Source: Paradesertivirga superstes (GTDB lineage Bacteria; Bacteroidota; Bacteroidia; Sphingobacteriales; Sphingobacteriaceae). From it: a DNA stretch of 64,000 nucleotides. The stretch spans positions 310,001 through 374,000 of the forward strand of contig NZ_JBBJCN010000005.1 in assembly GCF_037622515.1 (NCBI RefSeq), read 5' to 3'. Of the stretch, positions 1 to 8,863 are shown piece after piece (the first letter of the stretch is position 1; each line of letters begins with the position of its first letter). The position numbers and the translations under genes are program-made. The notes beneath the pieces were generated by a model that saw only the letters and a program-made list of their open reading frames with translations, made no database searches and was not told where the DNA came from.

Positions 1-492
1 TCTTTGTTTCAGATAAATTTCATTTCTGGGATTTTGAAATATCAGTGCCGGACTGGATTTTGGCTTCTTATGAGCTACGCCTAAATCAATGGCAAGTTTC
101 CAAACTCCTTTAGGATTCTTTTTCCAGATTGAAAGATAATCGCCATAATGGGTTACTTTACTTGAATCGGATTCCTTAAATGTATAGGGGCCACTTGTAA
201 AACCCCAATCGCCGCTTTTGGAAATTCGGGCATAGGCAGGGCTCCAGCTTAAATAGCCAGAACTGTCGGGCTTACCTTTGAAATATTTTTGAACGGTAAC
301 TGGTCCGGGCCTGAAAATGATTGTATTCTCATCAGATACAGACAGAAATGCTTTTTTTATTCCTTTCTCTTTTGCCAATGCAGCAAAATAATTTTCAGCC
401 GAAATAAGCTGACTGACTTTGTCGGTCGATTGAGAGATTGCCGCTCCTGCTAAAAAAACAAGAAAGAAAAATGGTATCAGAGTTTTGCGCAT
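1..492 (-). CDS. Secreted NTF2/SnoaL-like (DUF4440-type) protein, 3' part missing
   Basis: The reading frame starts with ATG at 492 and runs off the left edge, so only the first 164 codons are visible. Residues 1-20 form a signal peptide (MRKTLIPFFFLVFLAGAAIS, followed by Q). The rest has a pattern typical of SnoaL/DUF4440 proteins in Bacteroidota: an early helix (SAENYFAALAKEKG), then strands around a GPYTF segment and the KGVWKLAIDLG segment near the end. The family assignment is from pattern only; these small cone-shaped folds have many roles, and no catalytic role can be read here. It is on the same strand as cysS but separated by 63 bases, with no evident operon link. Confidence 0.6.
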   Translation of the reverse strand, partial: MRKTLIPFFFLVFLAGAAISQSTDKVSQLISAENYFAALAKEKGIKKAFLSVSDENTIIFRPGPVTVQKYFKGKPDSSGYLSWSPAYARISKSGDWGFTSGPYTFKESDSSKVTHYGDYLSIWKKNPKGVWKLAIDLGVAHKKPKSSPALIFQNPRNEIYLKQR

Positions 493-555
493 AGGAATTT
501 ATTCACACCTTAAAGCGTAAATTTTTGAATTTTGTTGTCCGGTATGTGTTTATGA

Positions 556-2019
556 TTAAAGTTTACTCCAGGTACTGCCTTCTTTGCCGTCTTTAAGCTG
601 AATTCCCAATTCCTGTAGTCCTATTCTGATTTTATCTGAAGTTGCATAATCTTTGTTTGTTTTCGCTTCTGAACGAAGTTTAATGATAAAATCCATCAGA
701 TGACTTATATCGTCTGTATTAGAAGTTTCTTCCACTAAACCCAGGATATTAAAGATGAAATCATGCACCAGGGACTTTAACGATTCAAGGTCAGTGGCAG
801 AGATAGCTGTTTTTCCGTCATGAACGCTATTTATTATTCGCACGGCTTCAAAAAGTTCGGCAATAACAGCCGGACTGTTAAAGTCATCATTCATGGCAGC
901 ATAGCATCGTTCCTTCAGCGAATCTATATCCACCTCGGATGCCTTCTCAGATGCCTTAAGCTTATCCAGAAGAGCGCAGGCGCTCATAAGACGTTTAAAG
1001 CCTTTCTCTGAAGCTTCCAATGCCTCATTGGAGAAGTCGAGCGTACTGCGATAGTGCGCCTGCAGCATAAAGAACCGAACAGCCGTGGGCGAATATCCGC
1101 GTGTAAGCAATTTATGATTTCCGGTAAAGAGCTCATGTGGTAAAAATCCGTTTCCGGCCGACTTAGACATACGGGTGCCATTTACTGTTAGCATGTTTGT
1201 ATGCAGCCAGTATTTTGCAGGTGTTTTATTATTGCAGGCTTGAGATTGTGCGATCTCATTGGTGTGATGCGTAGCCGCGAGATCCATTCCTCCGCCATGA
1301 ATGTCGAAAGTTTCCCCTAAGTATTTACTGCTCATTGCCGAGCATTCTATATGCCATCCGGGAAATCCCCATCCCCATGGCGAGGGCCAGCGCATAATAT
1401 GTTCTGGTTTGGCTTTAATCCATAAAGCAAAGTCTAAACGCCCGCGTTTTTCATCCTGACCGCCCAGTTCACGGGTATTGGTCAGTAAATCGTCCATGTT
1501 GCGGTTAGTTAATATGGTATAGTTATTTTGCTGATTATATTTTTCTACGTCGAAATACACGCTCCCGTTTACTTCGTATGCAAAGCCATTTTCAATGATC
1601 TCCTTAACCATCTCAATTTGCTCTGCGATATGTCCTGTAGCTGTGGGTTCTATGCTCGGCGGCAAGGTATTAAACAGACGCATAACCTCGCGGAAACCGA
1701 TGGTGTAACGCTGCACAATTTCCATGGGCTCAACATGTTCAAGGCGGGCCTTTTTTGAGAATTTATCATCTCCTTCATCCCTGTCTCCTTCAAGGTGGCC
1801 GGCGTCAGTGATGTTTCTTACATATCTTACCTTAAAACCAAGGTGCAAGAGGTAGCGGTAAATGAGGTCGAAGGAAACAAAAGTGCGGCAGTTTCCCAGG
1901 TGAACATCACTGTAAACAGTCGGGCCGCAAACATACATCCCTACAAAAGGTGCATTAATAGGTTCAAAAATTTCCTTTTTTCTAGTTAATGTGTTATAAA
2001 CAACCAGCTTGTTATTCAT
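556..2019 (-). CDS. cysS: Cysteinyl-tRNA synthetase
   Basis: This cytoplasmic class I synthetase charges tRNA-Cys. The 487 residues match the family length. The zinc-site cysteine and the HIGH signature are in MYVCGPTVYSDVHLGN near residue 30 to 45 (HLGN replaces HIGH), the WHIECS zinc segment lies in the middle, and the KMSKS loop is RMSKSAGN. The C-terminal helical anticodon region ends with an LGIQLKDGKEGSTW tail usual for CysS. The start ATG at 2019 is preceded only four bases away by a perfect -7 element (2024-2031, minus strand), so the transcript may be leaderless. It is followed by an unrelated EEP-family gene upstream on the same strand. Confidence 0.97.
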   Translation of the reverse strand: MNNKLVVYNTLTRKKEIFEPINAPFVGMYVCGPTVYSDVHLGNCRTFVSFDLIYRYLLHLGFKVRYVRNITDAGHLEGDRDEGDDKFSKKARLEHVEPMEIVQRYTIGFREVMRLFNTLPPSIEPTATGHIAEQIEMVKEIIENGFAYEVNGSVYFDVEKYNQQNNYTILTNRNMDDLLTNTRELGGQDEKRGRLDFALWIKAKPEHIMRWPSPWGWGFPGWHIECSAMSSKYLGETFDIHGGGMDLAATHHTNEIAQSQACNNKTPAKYWLHTNMLTVNGTRMSKSAGNGFLPHELFTGNHKLLTRGYSPTAVRFFMLQAHYRSTLDFSNEALEASEKGFKRLMSACALLDKLKASEKASEVDIDSLKERCYAAMNDDFNSPAVIAELFEAVRIINSVHDGKTAISATDLESLKSLVHDFIFNILGLVEETSNTDDISHLMDFIIKLRSEAKTNKDYATSDKIRIGLQELGIQLKDGKEGSTWSKL

Positions 2020-2023
2020 GTGG

Positions 2024-2031
2024 CAAACTTA
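2024..2031 (-). promoter_or_regulatory. -7 promoter element of cysS
   Basis: On the minus strand this reads TAAGTTTG, a full match to the Bacteroidota -7 consensus TAnnTTTG. Only four bases separate it from the cysS start codon, so transcription would begin at or next to the ATG. No clear -33 TTTG is visible. Confidence 0.6.
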
Positions 2032-2063
2032 AAGAATAGAGTTGAGATTGAAGCTAATTTCGG

Positions 2064-3185
2064 CTAAGGTTTTAATTCCAGATCGCATCGTACAGGATAA
2101 TGATCAGATAGCTTTTTGTCGATAATGATATAATTATGAATTTCAAAATCCTGACTTGTAAGAATATAGTCGATTTGAAAGTTGGGAAAATCGCCATTAT
2201 AAGTTATACCAAAGCCACTCCCTTTTTCGCGAAAACTGTTCTTCATTCCTTTTGCAAGGGTATTAACAGCGTAAGATATGGGAGTATCGTTGAAATCTCC
2301 CGCAATTATGTAAGGCATGTCTGACTTTTCGGCATGCTCCTTAAGGATTTTTACCTGCTCACTCCGTTTTATAAACGCATTTTTTATTCTGCGGCTTAAA
2401 CGTTTTGTAGAGTTTACATCCGTATTTATCTCCTTCACGCTTTTTAAATATTCATAATCCTCAGGCTGAAAGCTAATGGATTGTAAATGGGTACTGTAAA
2501 TACGTACGTTTTTGTTTTTGATTTTGAAGTCGGCGAATAATACGTCGTTGCCTTGCGCTAAAGTAGGGAAGCTAAGTTTTCCCCTGTTAATAATGGGTAT
2601 TTTTGAAAATATAGCGTAGCCATTCATCTCATAGTCGTTTCCGGCGAGCTCTACTATATAGTAATGTTGTGAGTTTAACAGCTCGGTAATAGCTTTCTTA
2701 AAGTTAAATTCACCCTTTCTTCTGGTGAAAAATTCCTGAATACATAAAATGTCGGGTTGCTCTTTGCGGATAATATCCATCATCTGATCTCTTACCGACG
2801 TCTCATTACTGCTTTCAAATCTCTTGAAATAATGAACATTCCAGCTCATTATTCTGGTAATGGCCTTGGATGATTTAGGAACCTGAATTGCATTTTGTTC
2901 TCTGAAGCCAATAGTGCTTACCAAAAACTTCCATCCAAGAAGGATCGTTATTATTGGGACTAAAGCAAAAAGGGGCTTTTTAAATAACCAGAATACCGCA
3001 AAAAAGATATTAAATAAGAGAAGGGCCGGATAGGCCAGGCCTATGAAAGCAATCGGCCAAAAAGTAGTAGGTGATATAAATGAAGCCAGGTAACTTAATA
3101 CAAGCATTAGAGATGCGAGAATATTTAAGACAAAAAGGGTTCTTTGTAACCAACCCGGCTTTTTTTTTGTACTTCTTACTCTCAT
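2064..3185 (-). CDS. Membrane-anchored endonuclease/exonuclease/phosphatase (EEP) family protein
   Basis: A 373-residue protein with two or three hydrophobic segments in the first 95 residues (LFVLNILASLMLVLSYLASF; IAFIGLAYPALLLFNIFFAVFW split by short turns) followed by an EEP domain. The metal and catalytic motifs are in order: MSWNVHYF, PDILCIQEFF, AGDFNDTP and the terminal SDHYPVRCDL. The EEP fold hydrolyses phosphodiester bonds in DNA, RNA or lipids/inositol phosphates; the substrate cannot be told here. Its ATG overlaps the stop of the adjacent rhomboid gene (3182-3185), so it is probably the last gene of a mutL-rhomboid-rhomboid-EEP transcript. Confidence 0.88.
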   Translation of the reverse strand: MRVRSTKKKPGWLQRTLFVLNILASLMLVLSYLASFISPTTFWPIAFIGLAYPALLLFNIFFAVFWLFKKPLFALVPIITILLGWKFLVSTIGFREQNAIQVPKSSKAITRIMSWNVHYFKRFESSNETSVRDQMMDIIRKEQPDILCIQEFFTRRKGEFNFKKAITELLNSQHYYIVELAGNDYEMNGYAIFSKIPIINRGKLSFPTLAQGNDVLFADFKIKNKNVRIYSTHLQSISFQPEDYEYLKSVKEINTDVNSTKRLSRRIKNAFIKRSEQVKILKEHAEKSDMPYIIAGDFNDTPISYAVNTLAKGMKNSFREKGSGFGITYNGDFPNFQIDYILTSQDFEIHNYIIIDKKLSDHYPVRCDLELKP

Positions 3186-4036
3186 TCTTTATTACTGGCT
3201 TTGAACAGTTGTTCTTTTTCCTGCTTGGTTAAACTGTCGTAACCGGATTGCGAAATTTTATCCAGGATCTCATCGATTAACTCCTGTTCTGGCACCCTGC
3301 TGGTGTTTACTGATGATGTATGACTGGGTTTTACTATTTTTAATTTCCTTCTTCTCTGAAAAATTTTGCTCCAATCGTTTCCGGCCTGCAATTGTTTTAT
3401 AAAAACAAATCCTAATAGCGCACCTCCAAGATGGGCAATGCTGCCACCGGCATTCAATCCGGACATGCCAATGATATCGATTAATACATAGGCCAGTGCA
3501 AGATATTTTAATCTTACGTCACCAAAAAGGAGCAGTCGCAGAGAATAGTCGGGCAGTAACGTCGCCGTAGCGACTACAATAGCCATTACACTTCCTGACG
3601 CACCAAGTAAAATTGAATTGTATTTGTCCTGCTCAAAAGCGGGGAAAATAGTGTAGAACGCGATGAATAGTAAAGCCCCAAATATCCCACCCGCCAGGTA
3701 AGTAAACGTAAACTGCTTCTTATTCAGAAAATCTTCAAAGATTTTTCCAAACCAGTATAATACCAGCATGTTAAATATAAAATGAAACAGTTGTACATGC
3801 GTAAACATGTAGGTTACCACAGTCCATGGCTTGTACAGGAGTTTACCATAATACGCAGGAACTGAAAGCTGAAGTGAAAGCCATTCAGTAATCGAATAGC
3901 TCTTAGTAAATAACCATTCCAATCTTAGAAGACCCAGAACTAAAAACACAAGAACATTTATGCCGATAAATAAAAATAACCGGCTGCCAGAATAGAACAT
4001 TTTGTTCCAAAGTTCTTTAAAAATAGACTGCTTCAT
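3182..4036 (-). CDS. Rhomboid-family intramembrane serine protease (second copy)
   Basis: A six- to seven-helix membrane protein of 284 residues with the rhomboid Ser motif GASGSVMA, the His in IAHLGGALLG and the HFIFNMLVLYWFG segment of helix 2. Rhomboids cleave transmembrane substrates within the membrane. I chose ATG 4036 rather than the upstream one at 4066: it overlaps the stop of the preceding rhomboid gene as ATGA and has GGGAGG six bases upstream, unusual in a genome that mostly lacks Shine-Dalgarno sites. The soluble C-terminal tail (about 60 residues, charged, LIDEILDKISQSG) is absent from the sister copy. The pair probably arose by tandem duplication and then diverged. Confidence 0.9.
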   Translation of the reverse strand: MKQSIFKELWNKMFYSGSRLFLFIGINVLVFLVLGLLRLEWLFTKSYSITEWLSLQLSVPAYYGKLLYKPWTVVTYMFTHVQLFHFIFNMLVLYWFGKIFEDFLNKKQFTFTYLAGGIFGALLFIAFYTIFPAFEQDKYNSILLGASGSVMAIVVATATLLPDYSLRLLLFGDVRLKYLALAYVLIDIIGMSGLNAGGSIAHLGGALLGFVFIKQLQAGNDWSKIFQRRRKLKIVKPSHTSSVNTSRVPEQELIDEILDKISQSGYDSLTKQEKEQLFKASNKE

Positions 4037-4791
4037 ATGAAACCTCCCGGCCTGCGTATACCCCAATACTTTATTAATAAGAAACCAAACAAAGCACCTC
4101 CGAGATGTGCAAAATGAGCAACAGAGTCGCCAGAAAATTGTTTAACACCAAGGAACAGCTCTAATAATATATAACATGGAATTAAGTATTTTGCTTTAAC
4201 TGGAACGGGTATAAAAAGTAAAATTAATTCGGCGTTGGGAAATAACATTCCAAAAGCTATTAATACCCCAAATATCGCCCCGGATGCACCGAGCATCGGT
4301 GAGGTATAAAGTCCCATTAATTTCTGACCATCCTCCTGGCTTAATCCCTGAATATTCAGGGAAACCATATTAGTTGCGTAATCTACTGTTACCGCATTTG
4401 GATTGATAATGGAACCTGTAATTCCATAAACCTCTATCGCCTGAACAATCATTTGAAGAACAAGGGCTCCCAAACCGGTTATTAAGTAAAAGTTAAGAAA
4501 TCGTTTCGACCCAAAAGTGTATTCGAGCACAGGTCCAAAACTGAAAAGTGCAAACATATTGAACAAGATATGCATTAATGACGTGGGACTGTGCATAAAC
4601 ATATACGTGATGACCTGCCAAACCCGGAAAGTTGGTGAATCAAAATAATAAACCGCCAGATATCTTACCAGCGGATAGCTGCCATTTCCTGAAAATAATT
4701 GCATGGCGATAAAAAAGATCACATTTATAATCAGCAAATTTTTTACTACCGGTGGAATATTAGACAAAGGCGATGATCTGTAGCTATTCAT
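4033..4791 (-). CDS. Rhomboid-family intramembrane serine protease (first copy)
   Basis: A 252-residue polytopic membrane protein with helix-2 motif HILFNMFALFSFG, catalytic Ser in GASGAIFG and catalytic His in AHLGGALFG. Family members cleave substrate transmembrane helices in the inner membrane. A loop of about 45 residues (YGITGSIINPNAVTVDY through the SQEDGQKLMG region) lies between helices before the catalytic Ser and is longer than in the neighbouring copy. It sits 20 bases downstream of mutL and is translationally coupled to the next rhomboid gene by ATGA. Confidence 0.92.
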   Translation of the reverse strand: MNSYRSSPLSNIPPVVKNLLIINVIFFIAMQLFSGNGSYPLVRYLAVYYFDSPTFRVWQVITYMFMHSPTSLMHILFNMFALFSFGPVLEYTFGSKRFLNFYLITGLGALVLQMIVQAIEVYGITGSIINPNAVTVDYATNMVSLNIQGLSQEDGQKLMGLYTSPMLGASGAIFGVLIAFGMLFPNAELILLFIPVPVKAKYLIPCYILLELFLGVKQFSGDSVAHFAHLGGALFGFLLIKYWGIRRPGGFI

Positions 4792-4811
4792 TCTTTTTCT
4801 TAAGTGGCAAA

Positions 4812-6662
4812 TTATTTTTCGAACTTCTGAATCAATTCTTCAAGTGTAAATGTAATAATAACTGGTTTCCCGTAAAGTGAAATGTTTGGAGACTGGCAGG
4901 CGAAGAGCTGATCGATCAGATTATTCATTTCTGCCTGCGATAAATTTACGCCAGATTTGATTGCGGCGTTTTTGGCGAGCGTTCGTGCCAGGTTGTCCCG
5001 TTTATTCAGCTTTAATAGCGAAAAGTTATTTTTGAATCCTTCTAGCAGATGTTCAAGCATTTCCACTTCACTTATATTTGAACCAATATCTGCTGGAATT
5101 CCTTCAACAATAAATGTGTTTTTGCCGAATTCGCGTACCTGAAAGCCTAATGACTGTATATCGGGTAACAACTCTTTTACCAGTTCGAAATCTACTGCTC
5201 CAAGAGAAACTGTTTGAGGGAACAGGCTTTGCTGGCTCGCCCCCTGGTGGGTCTCTAATTGCTGTAAAAAACGTTCGTAGAGTATTCTTTCATGTGCAGC
5301 CTGCTGATCTACCAGCATAAAACCCGACTTTATCTGTGAAATTATATAGCGGTTATGAAGCTGGAAGAGCTGTTTTTCTCCGTGTTTTAAAATTGCTTTA
5401 TCTTTATTCTCAGGCTCAAGCTCGAATTGTTGTTGTTCTGAAACGGGTGTCTTTACGATATCATACAAGGATCCCCAGTTTTTACTGACGTCTTGCCTGT
5501 CGCCGCCCATGCTTCTCATATAGGGAATCTCCCGTTCCTGCTTTTTTTCTGCCTGAAAGGGATTAAAGTCTGGATTAAAGCTGATTGCAGGGGGAACAAT
5601 ATCGGCATGAGCCTTTTCGGTGATCATATTATTGAAGCCCGTTTCCTGATTAAAATCCAGTGTTGGAGTGATGTTGTATTGCCCAAGTGATCGTTTGACA
5701 GCAGAGCGTATGATTGCATAAATAGACTTTTCATCCTGATATTTTATTTCAGTTTTAGTAGGATGAACATTAATGTCAATTTTGGCCGGATCTATATCTA
5801 TAAATAATACATATAAAGGATAGCTGTCATCAGGCAACAATTCTTCATATGCTTTTGAAACCGCATGATTGAGATAAGGATCTTTAATAAATCGTTTATT
5901 AACGAAAAAGTATTGTTCGCCCCGGGTTTTTTTTGCGAACTCGGGTTTGCCTATAAAACCTTTAAGTCCGATAATACTGGTATTTTCTTCTACCGGAACC
6001 AGTTTTTGGTTATAAGAGCTTCCGAAAATATGCACAATCCTTTGCTTTAATGAAGCCTGGGGAAGATGAAAAATTTCATTTGCATCATGATGAAAGGTAA
6101 AGAAAATTTCGGGATGAGAGAAAGCAACCCGCTGAAACTCATCGATAATGTGACGTAATTCAACAGGATTTCCTTTTAAAAAATTTCTTCTCGCAGGGAT
6201 GTTGTAAAACAAATTCTTTATACAGATGCTGGTTCCTGCAGGACAGGAAACAGGCTCTTGTTTAATTACTTCTGAGCCTTCAATACAAATAGAGGTTCCT
6301 AATTCATCTTCATGCTTCCGGGTTTTAAGCTCTACCTGCGCAATCGCGGCTATAGAGGCCATTGCTTCCCCTCTGAAGCCCATTGTCCGGATTGAAAACA
6401 GATCTTCAGCACGACGGATCTTTGATGTGGCATGGCGTTCAAAACACATTCTGGCATCGGTAACGCTCATGCCGCATCCATCATCAATTACCTGAATAAG
6501 AGATTTTCCCGCATCTTTAATGATCAACTGAATTTTTCCGGCACCCGAGTCAATAGCATTTTCAATAAGTTCTTTTACTGCTGATGCCGGCCGTTGAACT
6601 ACTTCGCCCGCAGCAATTTGATTGGCAACTGAATCAGGTAAAAGTTGAATAATATCAGACAT
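4812..6662 (-). CDS. mutL: DNA mismatch repair protein MutL
   Basis: MutL links MutS mismatch recognition to strand cleavage and excision. The 616 residues contain the GHKL ATPase motifs in the first 110 residues (ELIENAIDSGA, DDGCGM, TMGFRGEAM), the VNKRFIKD and NVHPTKTEIKY segments of the transducer domain, a linker rich in Gln and charged residues (about 370-430), and a C-terminal dimerisation domain. The endonuclease-type motif is present as DQQAAHERILYE, where the family's usual DQHA(x)2E(x)4E has Gln in place of the His; the partner motif is reduced to ACQSPN. It heads a run of minus-strand genes including two rhomboids. Confidence 0.96.
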   Translation of the reverse strand: MSDIIQLLPDSVANQIAAGEVVQRPASAVKELIENAIDSGAGKIQLIIKDAGKSLIQVIDDGCGMSVTDARMCFERHATSKIRRAEDLFSIRTMGFRGEAMASIAAIAQVELKTRKHEDELGTSICIEGSEVIKQEPVSCPAGTSICIKNLFYNIPARRNFLKGNPVELRHIIDEFQRVAFSHPEIFFTFHHDANEIFHLPQASLKQRIVHIFGSSYNQKLVPVEENTSIIGLKGFIGKPEFAKKTRGEQYFFVNKRFIKDPYLNHAVSKAYEELLPDDSYPLYVLFIDIDPAKIDINVHPTKTEIKYQDEKSIYAIIRSAVKRSLGQYNITPTLDFNQETGFNNMITEKAHADIVPPAISFNPDFNPFQAEKKQEREIPYMRSMGGDRQDVSKNWGSLYDIVKTPVSEQQQFELEPENKDKAILKHGEKQLFQLHNRYIISQIKSGFMLVDQQAAHERILYERFLQQLETHQGASQQSLFPQTVSLGAVDFELVKELLPDIQSLGFQVREFGKNTFIVEGIPADIGSNISEVEMLEHLLEGFKNNFSLLKLNKRDNLARTLAKNAAIKSGVNLSQAEMNNLIDQLFACQSPNISLYGKPVIITFTLEELIQKFEK

Positions 6663-6673
6663 AATTTATGCGA

Positions 6674-6681
6674 CAAATTTA
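6674..6681 (-). promoter_or_regulatory. -7 promoter element of mutL
   Basis: Reads TAAATTTG on the minus strand, a perfect TAnnTTTG match, 11 bases before the mutL ATG. No matching -33 element is evident. It would also drive the downstream rhomboid and EEP genes. Confidence 0.55.
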
Positions 6682-6914
6682 ATCAAATAAGCCGCCACTT
6701 TTAGCTCTAAAACTAGTATTGATGATTTTAGCATTTAAAAGATGTGCATCGTATCAGATAAATAGGATTGTCGCAGGATATTCCACAGCTGAGGTTTTAT
6801 AAAACCTTCATTTATTTTTTATGTTTAAATAAAATCAATGTCTTTTAATGTAATTCTGCCTTTAATTTTCGTTTATTAGGGTATATTCAGCTGAGACTAT
6901 TGAAATTTTACACA

Positions 6915-8738
6915 ATGAAGATAAAGAAAATTGAAAGCTGGGTGTCTATTGCGCTACCAGTGGTGTTTCTTATTGTAATGATTTCCATGTCTGCCGATAT
7001 TGACGAGCCGGTTAATATGAAATGGTGGGAGCATTCAAGGTCTCTTGAATCTTCAACAATTTTGCTTAATAATGAGCAGAACCTTGTGCCTTTACATGAC
7101 CTAGAAAACATGAAGATCGCCAGTGTTTCGCTGGGTTCATCCTATCCCAGGGTATTTTCAAGTATTCTGAAAAAGTATTCAAGCGTAACATCTTTCACTA
7201 TTAATTCAAGCCAGCCAGCTATTGATACTTTGAGTGCGAATTTAAAGTTTTTTAATACTGTTATCCTGGAAGTAACCGACGTTTCCCTTAACGAGGCTCC
7301 CGTTAAGCAATTTATTAATCAGATTCAGAAAGTGAAACAGCTTGTTATCGTTGCTTATGGAAATCCTCAGAGTCTTCGGTTTTTAGAAAAAGTTGATTGT
7401 CCGGTTTTATGGATGCCTGAAAGTAGTCGTGAAGCTGCCATTTATGGAGCGCAGGCAATCTTTGGTGGTATCGCGATTACAGCACGGCTGCCTCGGAATA
7501 TCTCGTCCGACATAAAAGAGACAGGGTCTAGCACTACAGCTACACGATTGAAATATACGGTGCCCGAAGAAGCCGGCATTAGTAGTAAGGATCTTGAACA
7601 GCCGATTGACAATATAGTAGCAGAAGCTATTGATCAGAGAGCTACACCAGGTGCGGTAGTGATGGTTGTGAAAGACGGAAAAGTTATTTTTAATAAAGCT
7701 TACGGTAATCATACTTACCAGAAAGGCATTCCTGTTAGAACGGATGATATTTTTGACCTGGCCTCTGTTACTAAGATTGGCGCTACAACAATTGCTGCAA
7801 TGCGTTTATATGAGGAAGGGAAATTAAAGCTCGACACCAGTATCGGGTCATATATACCTCTTGCAAGAAATACGGATAAAAATACCATTACTGTGAAAGA
7901 GTTACTTCTTCATCAGGCCGGGTTAATACCTTACATTCCTTTTTTTGAGCATTTAAAGCCGGTTGATTACAGCAGAGACTCTTCTTCTTTTTATCCGGTA
8001 AAGGTTGCCGATCATTATTTTTTGCGTGCCAATTACTTCAGGGAGGTGATGTGGCCTCAAATGCTTAACTCTCCTTTAGAGTCGCGTGGAAAGTATGTTT
8101 ATAGCGATGTGAGTATGTATTTGCTTAAGGATATAATTGAACATCAAACGGCGGAGTCTCTGGATAGCTATGCTGCCTCACAGTTCTATGGACCTCTTGG
8201 AATGCATACTGCGGGTTTTAATCCCCGGAATCGTTTTGATATTCAGCGTATTGTTCCGACTGAACAGGATGATAAATTCAGAAAAACGTTGGTTCATGGC
8301 TATGTTCACGATCAGGGAGCCTCTATGGCTGGTGGCGTTTCCGGGCATGCCGGCTTGTTTTCAACAGCCAATGATATGGCTATACTCTTTCAGATGCTTT
8401 TAAATGGCGGAACCTATGGAGGCAAGCGATATTTTAAGCCTGAGACTATTGACTTATTTACATCAAAGAATTCGAATGTCAGTCGCCGGGGTTTGGGTTT
8501 TGACCGCTGGGATCCGGATAGAACAAACAGATATCCTTCTGATCTGGCTTCGGATAAAAGTTATGGACATACCGGATACACCGGCACCTGTGTATGGGTC
8601 GATCCGGAGTATAACCTGATCTATATTTTTCTTTCAAACAGGGTTTATCCAACGGTAACCAATAAGCTCTCCAGCTTAAGAATCAGGCCCCGAATACAGG
8701 ATGCAATTTACCAGGCGATTAAGAAATCTAAGAATTAA
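6915..8738 (+). CDS. Membrane-anchored serine hydrolase (beta-lactamase fold) with an orphan GH3 C-terminal-type domain
   Basis: I start at ATG 6915 (MKIKKIESW); a TTG at 6900 is in frame but less likely. Residues 9-26 are a membrane anchor. Residues about 45-200 resemble the C-terminal alpha/beta domain of glycoside hydrolase family 3 (STILLNNEQNLVPL is the typical opening), and residues about 220-607 are a class C/DD-peptidase fold with S284-VT-K287, the Y396-S-D triad and H552-TG in place of KTG. Many Bacteroidota carry about 1000-residue fusions of a complete GH3 (NagZ-like) to this hydrolase; here the GH3 catalytic barrel is missing. A role in cell-wall turnover is inferred. It is transcribed alone. 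Confidence 0.85.
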   Translation: MKIKKIESWVSIALPVVFLIVMISMSADIDEPVNMKWWEHSRSLESSTILLNNEQNLVPLHDLENMKIASVSLGSSYPRVFSSILKKYSSVTSFTINSSQPAIDTLSANLKFFNTVILEVTDVSLNEAPVKQFINQIQKVKQLVIVAYGNPQSLRFLEKVDCPVLWMPESSREAAIYGAQAIFGGIAITARLPRNISSDIKETGSSTTATRLKYTVPEEAGISSKDLEQPIDNIVAEAIDQRATPGAVVMVVKDGKVIFNKAYGNHTYQKGIPVRTDDIFDLASVTKIGATTIAAMRLYEEGKLKLDTSIGSYIPLARNTDKNTITVKELLLHQAGLIPYIPFFEHLKPVDYSRDSSSFYPVKVADHYFLRANYFREVMWPQMLNSPLESRGKYVYSDVSMYLLKDIIEHQTAESLDSYAASQFYGPLGMHTAGFNPRNRFDIQRIVPTEQDDKFRKTLVHGYVHDQGASMAGGVSGHAGLFSTANDMAILFQMLLNGGTYGGKRYFKPETIDLFTSKNSNVSRRGLGFDRWDPDRTNRYPSDLASDKSYGHTGYTGTCVWVDPEYNLIYIFLSNRVYPTVTNKLSSLRIRPRIQDAIYQAIKKSKN

Positions 8739-8863
8739 GATAGCTGTTAAAGATTCTATTTACAGAAAACCAATGCTTATAGACCCTGCTGAAAATAATA
8801 CTATTACATAAGAATTGACGGAGAGTAAACAATCTCCTTATATATTTATCTTTATTTTGCGCT

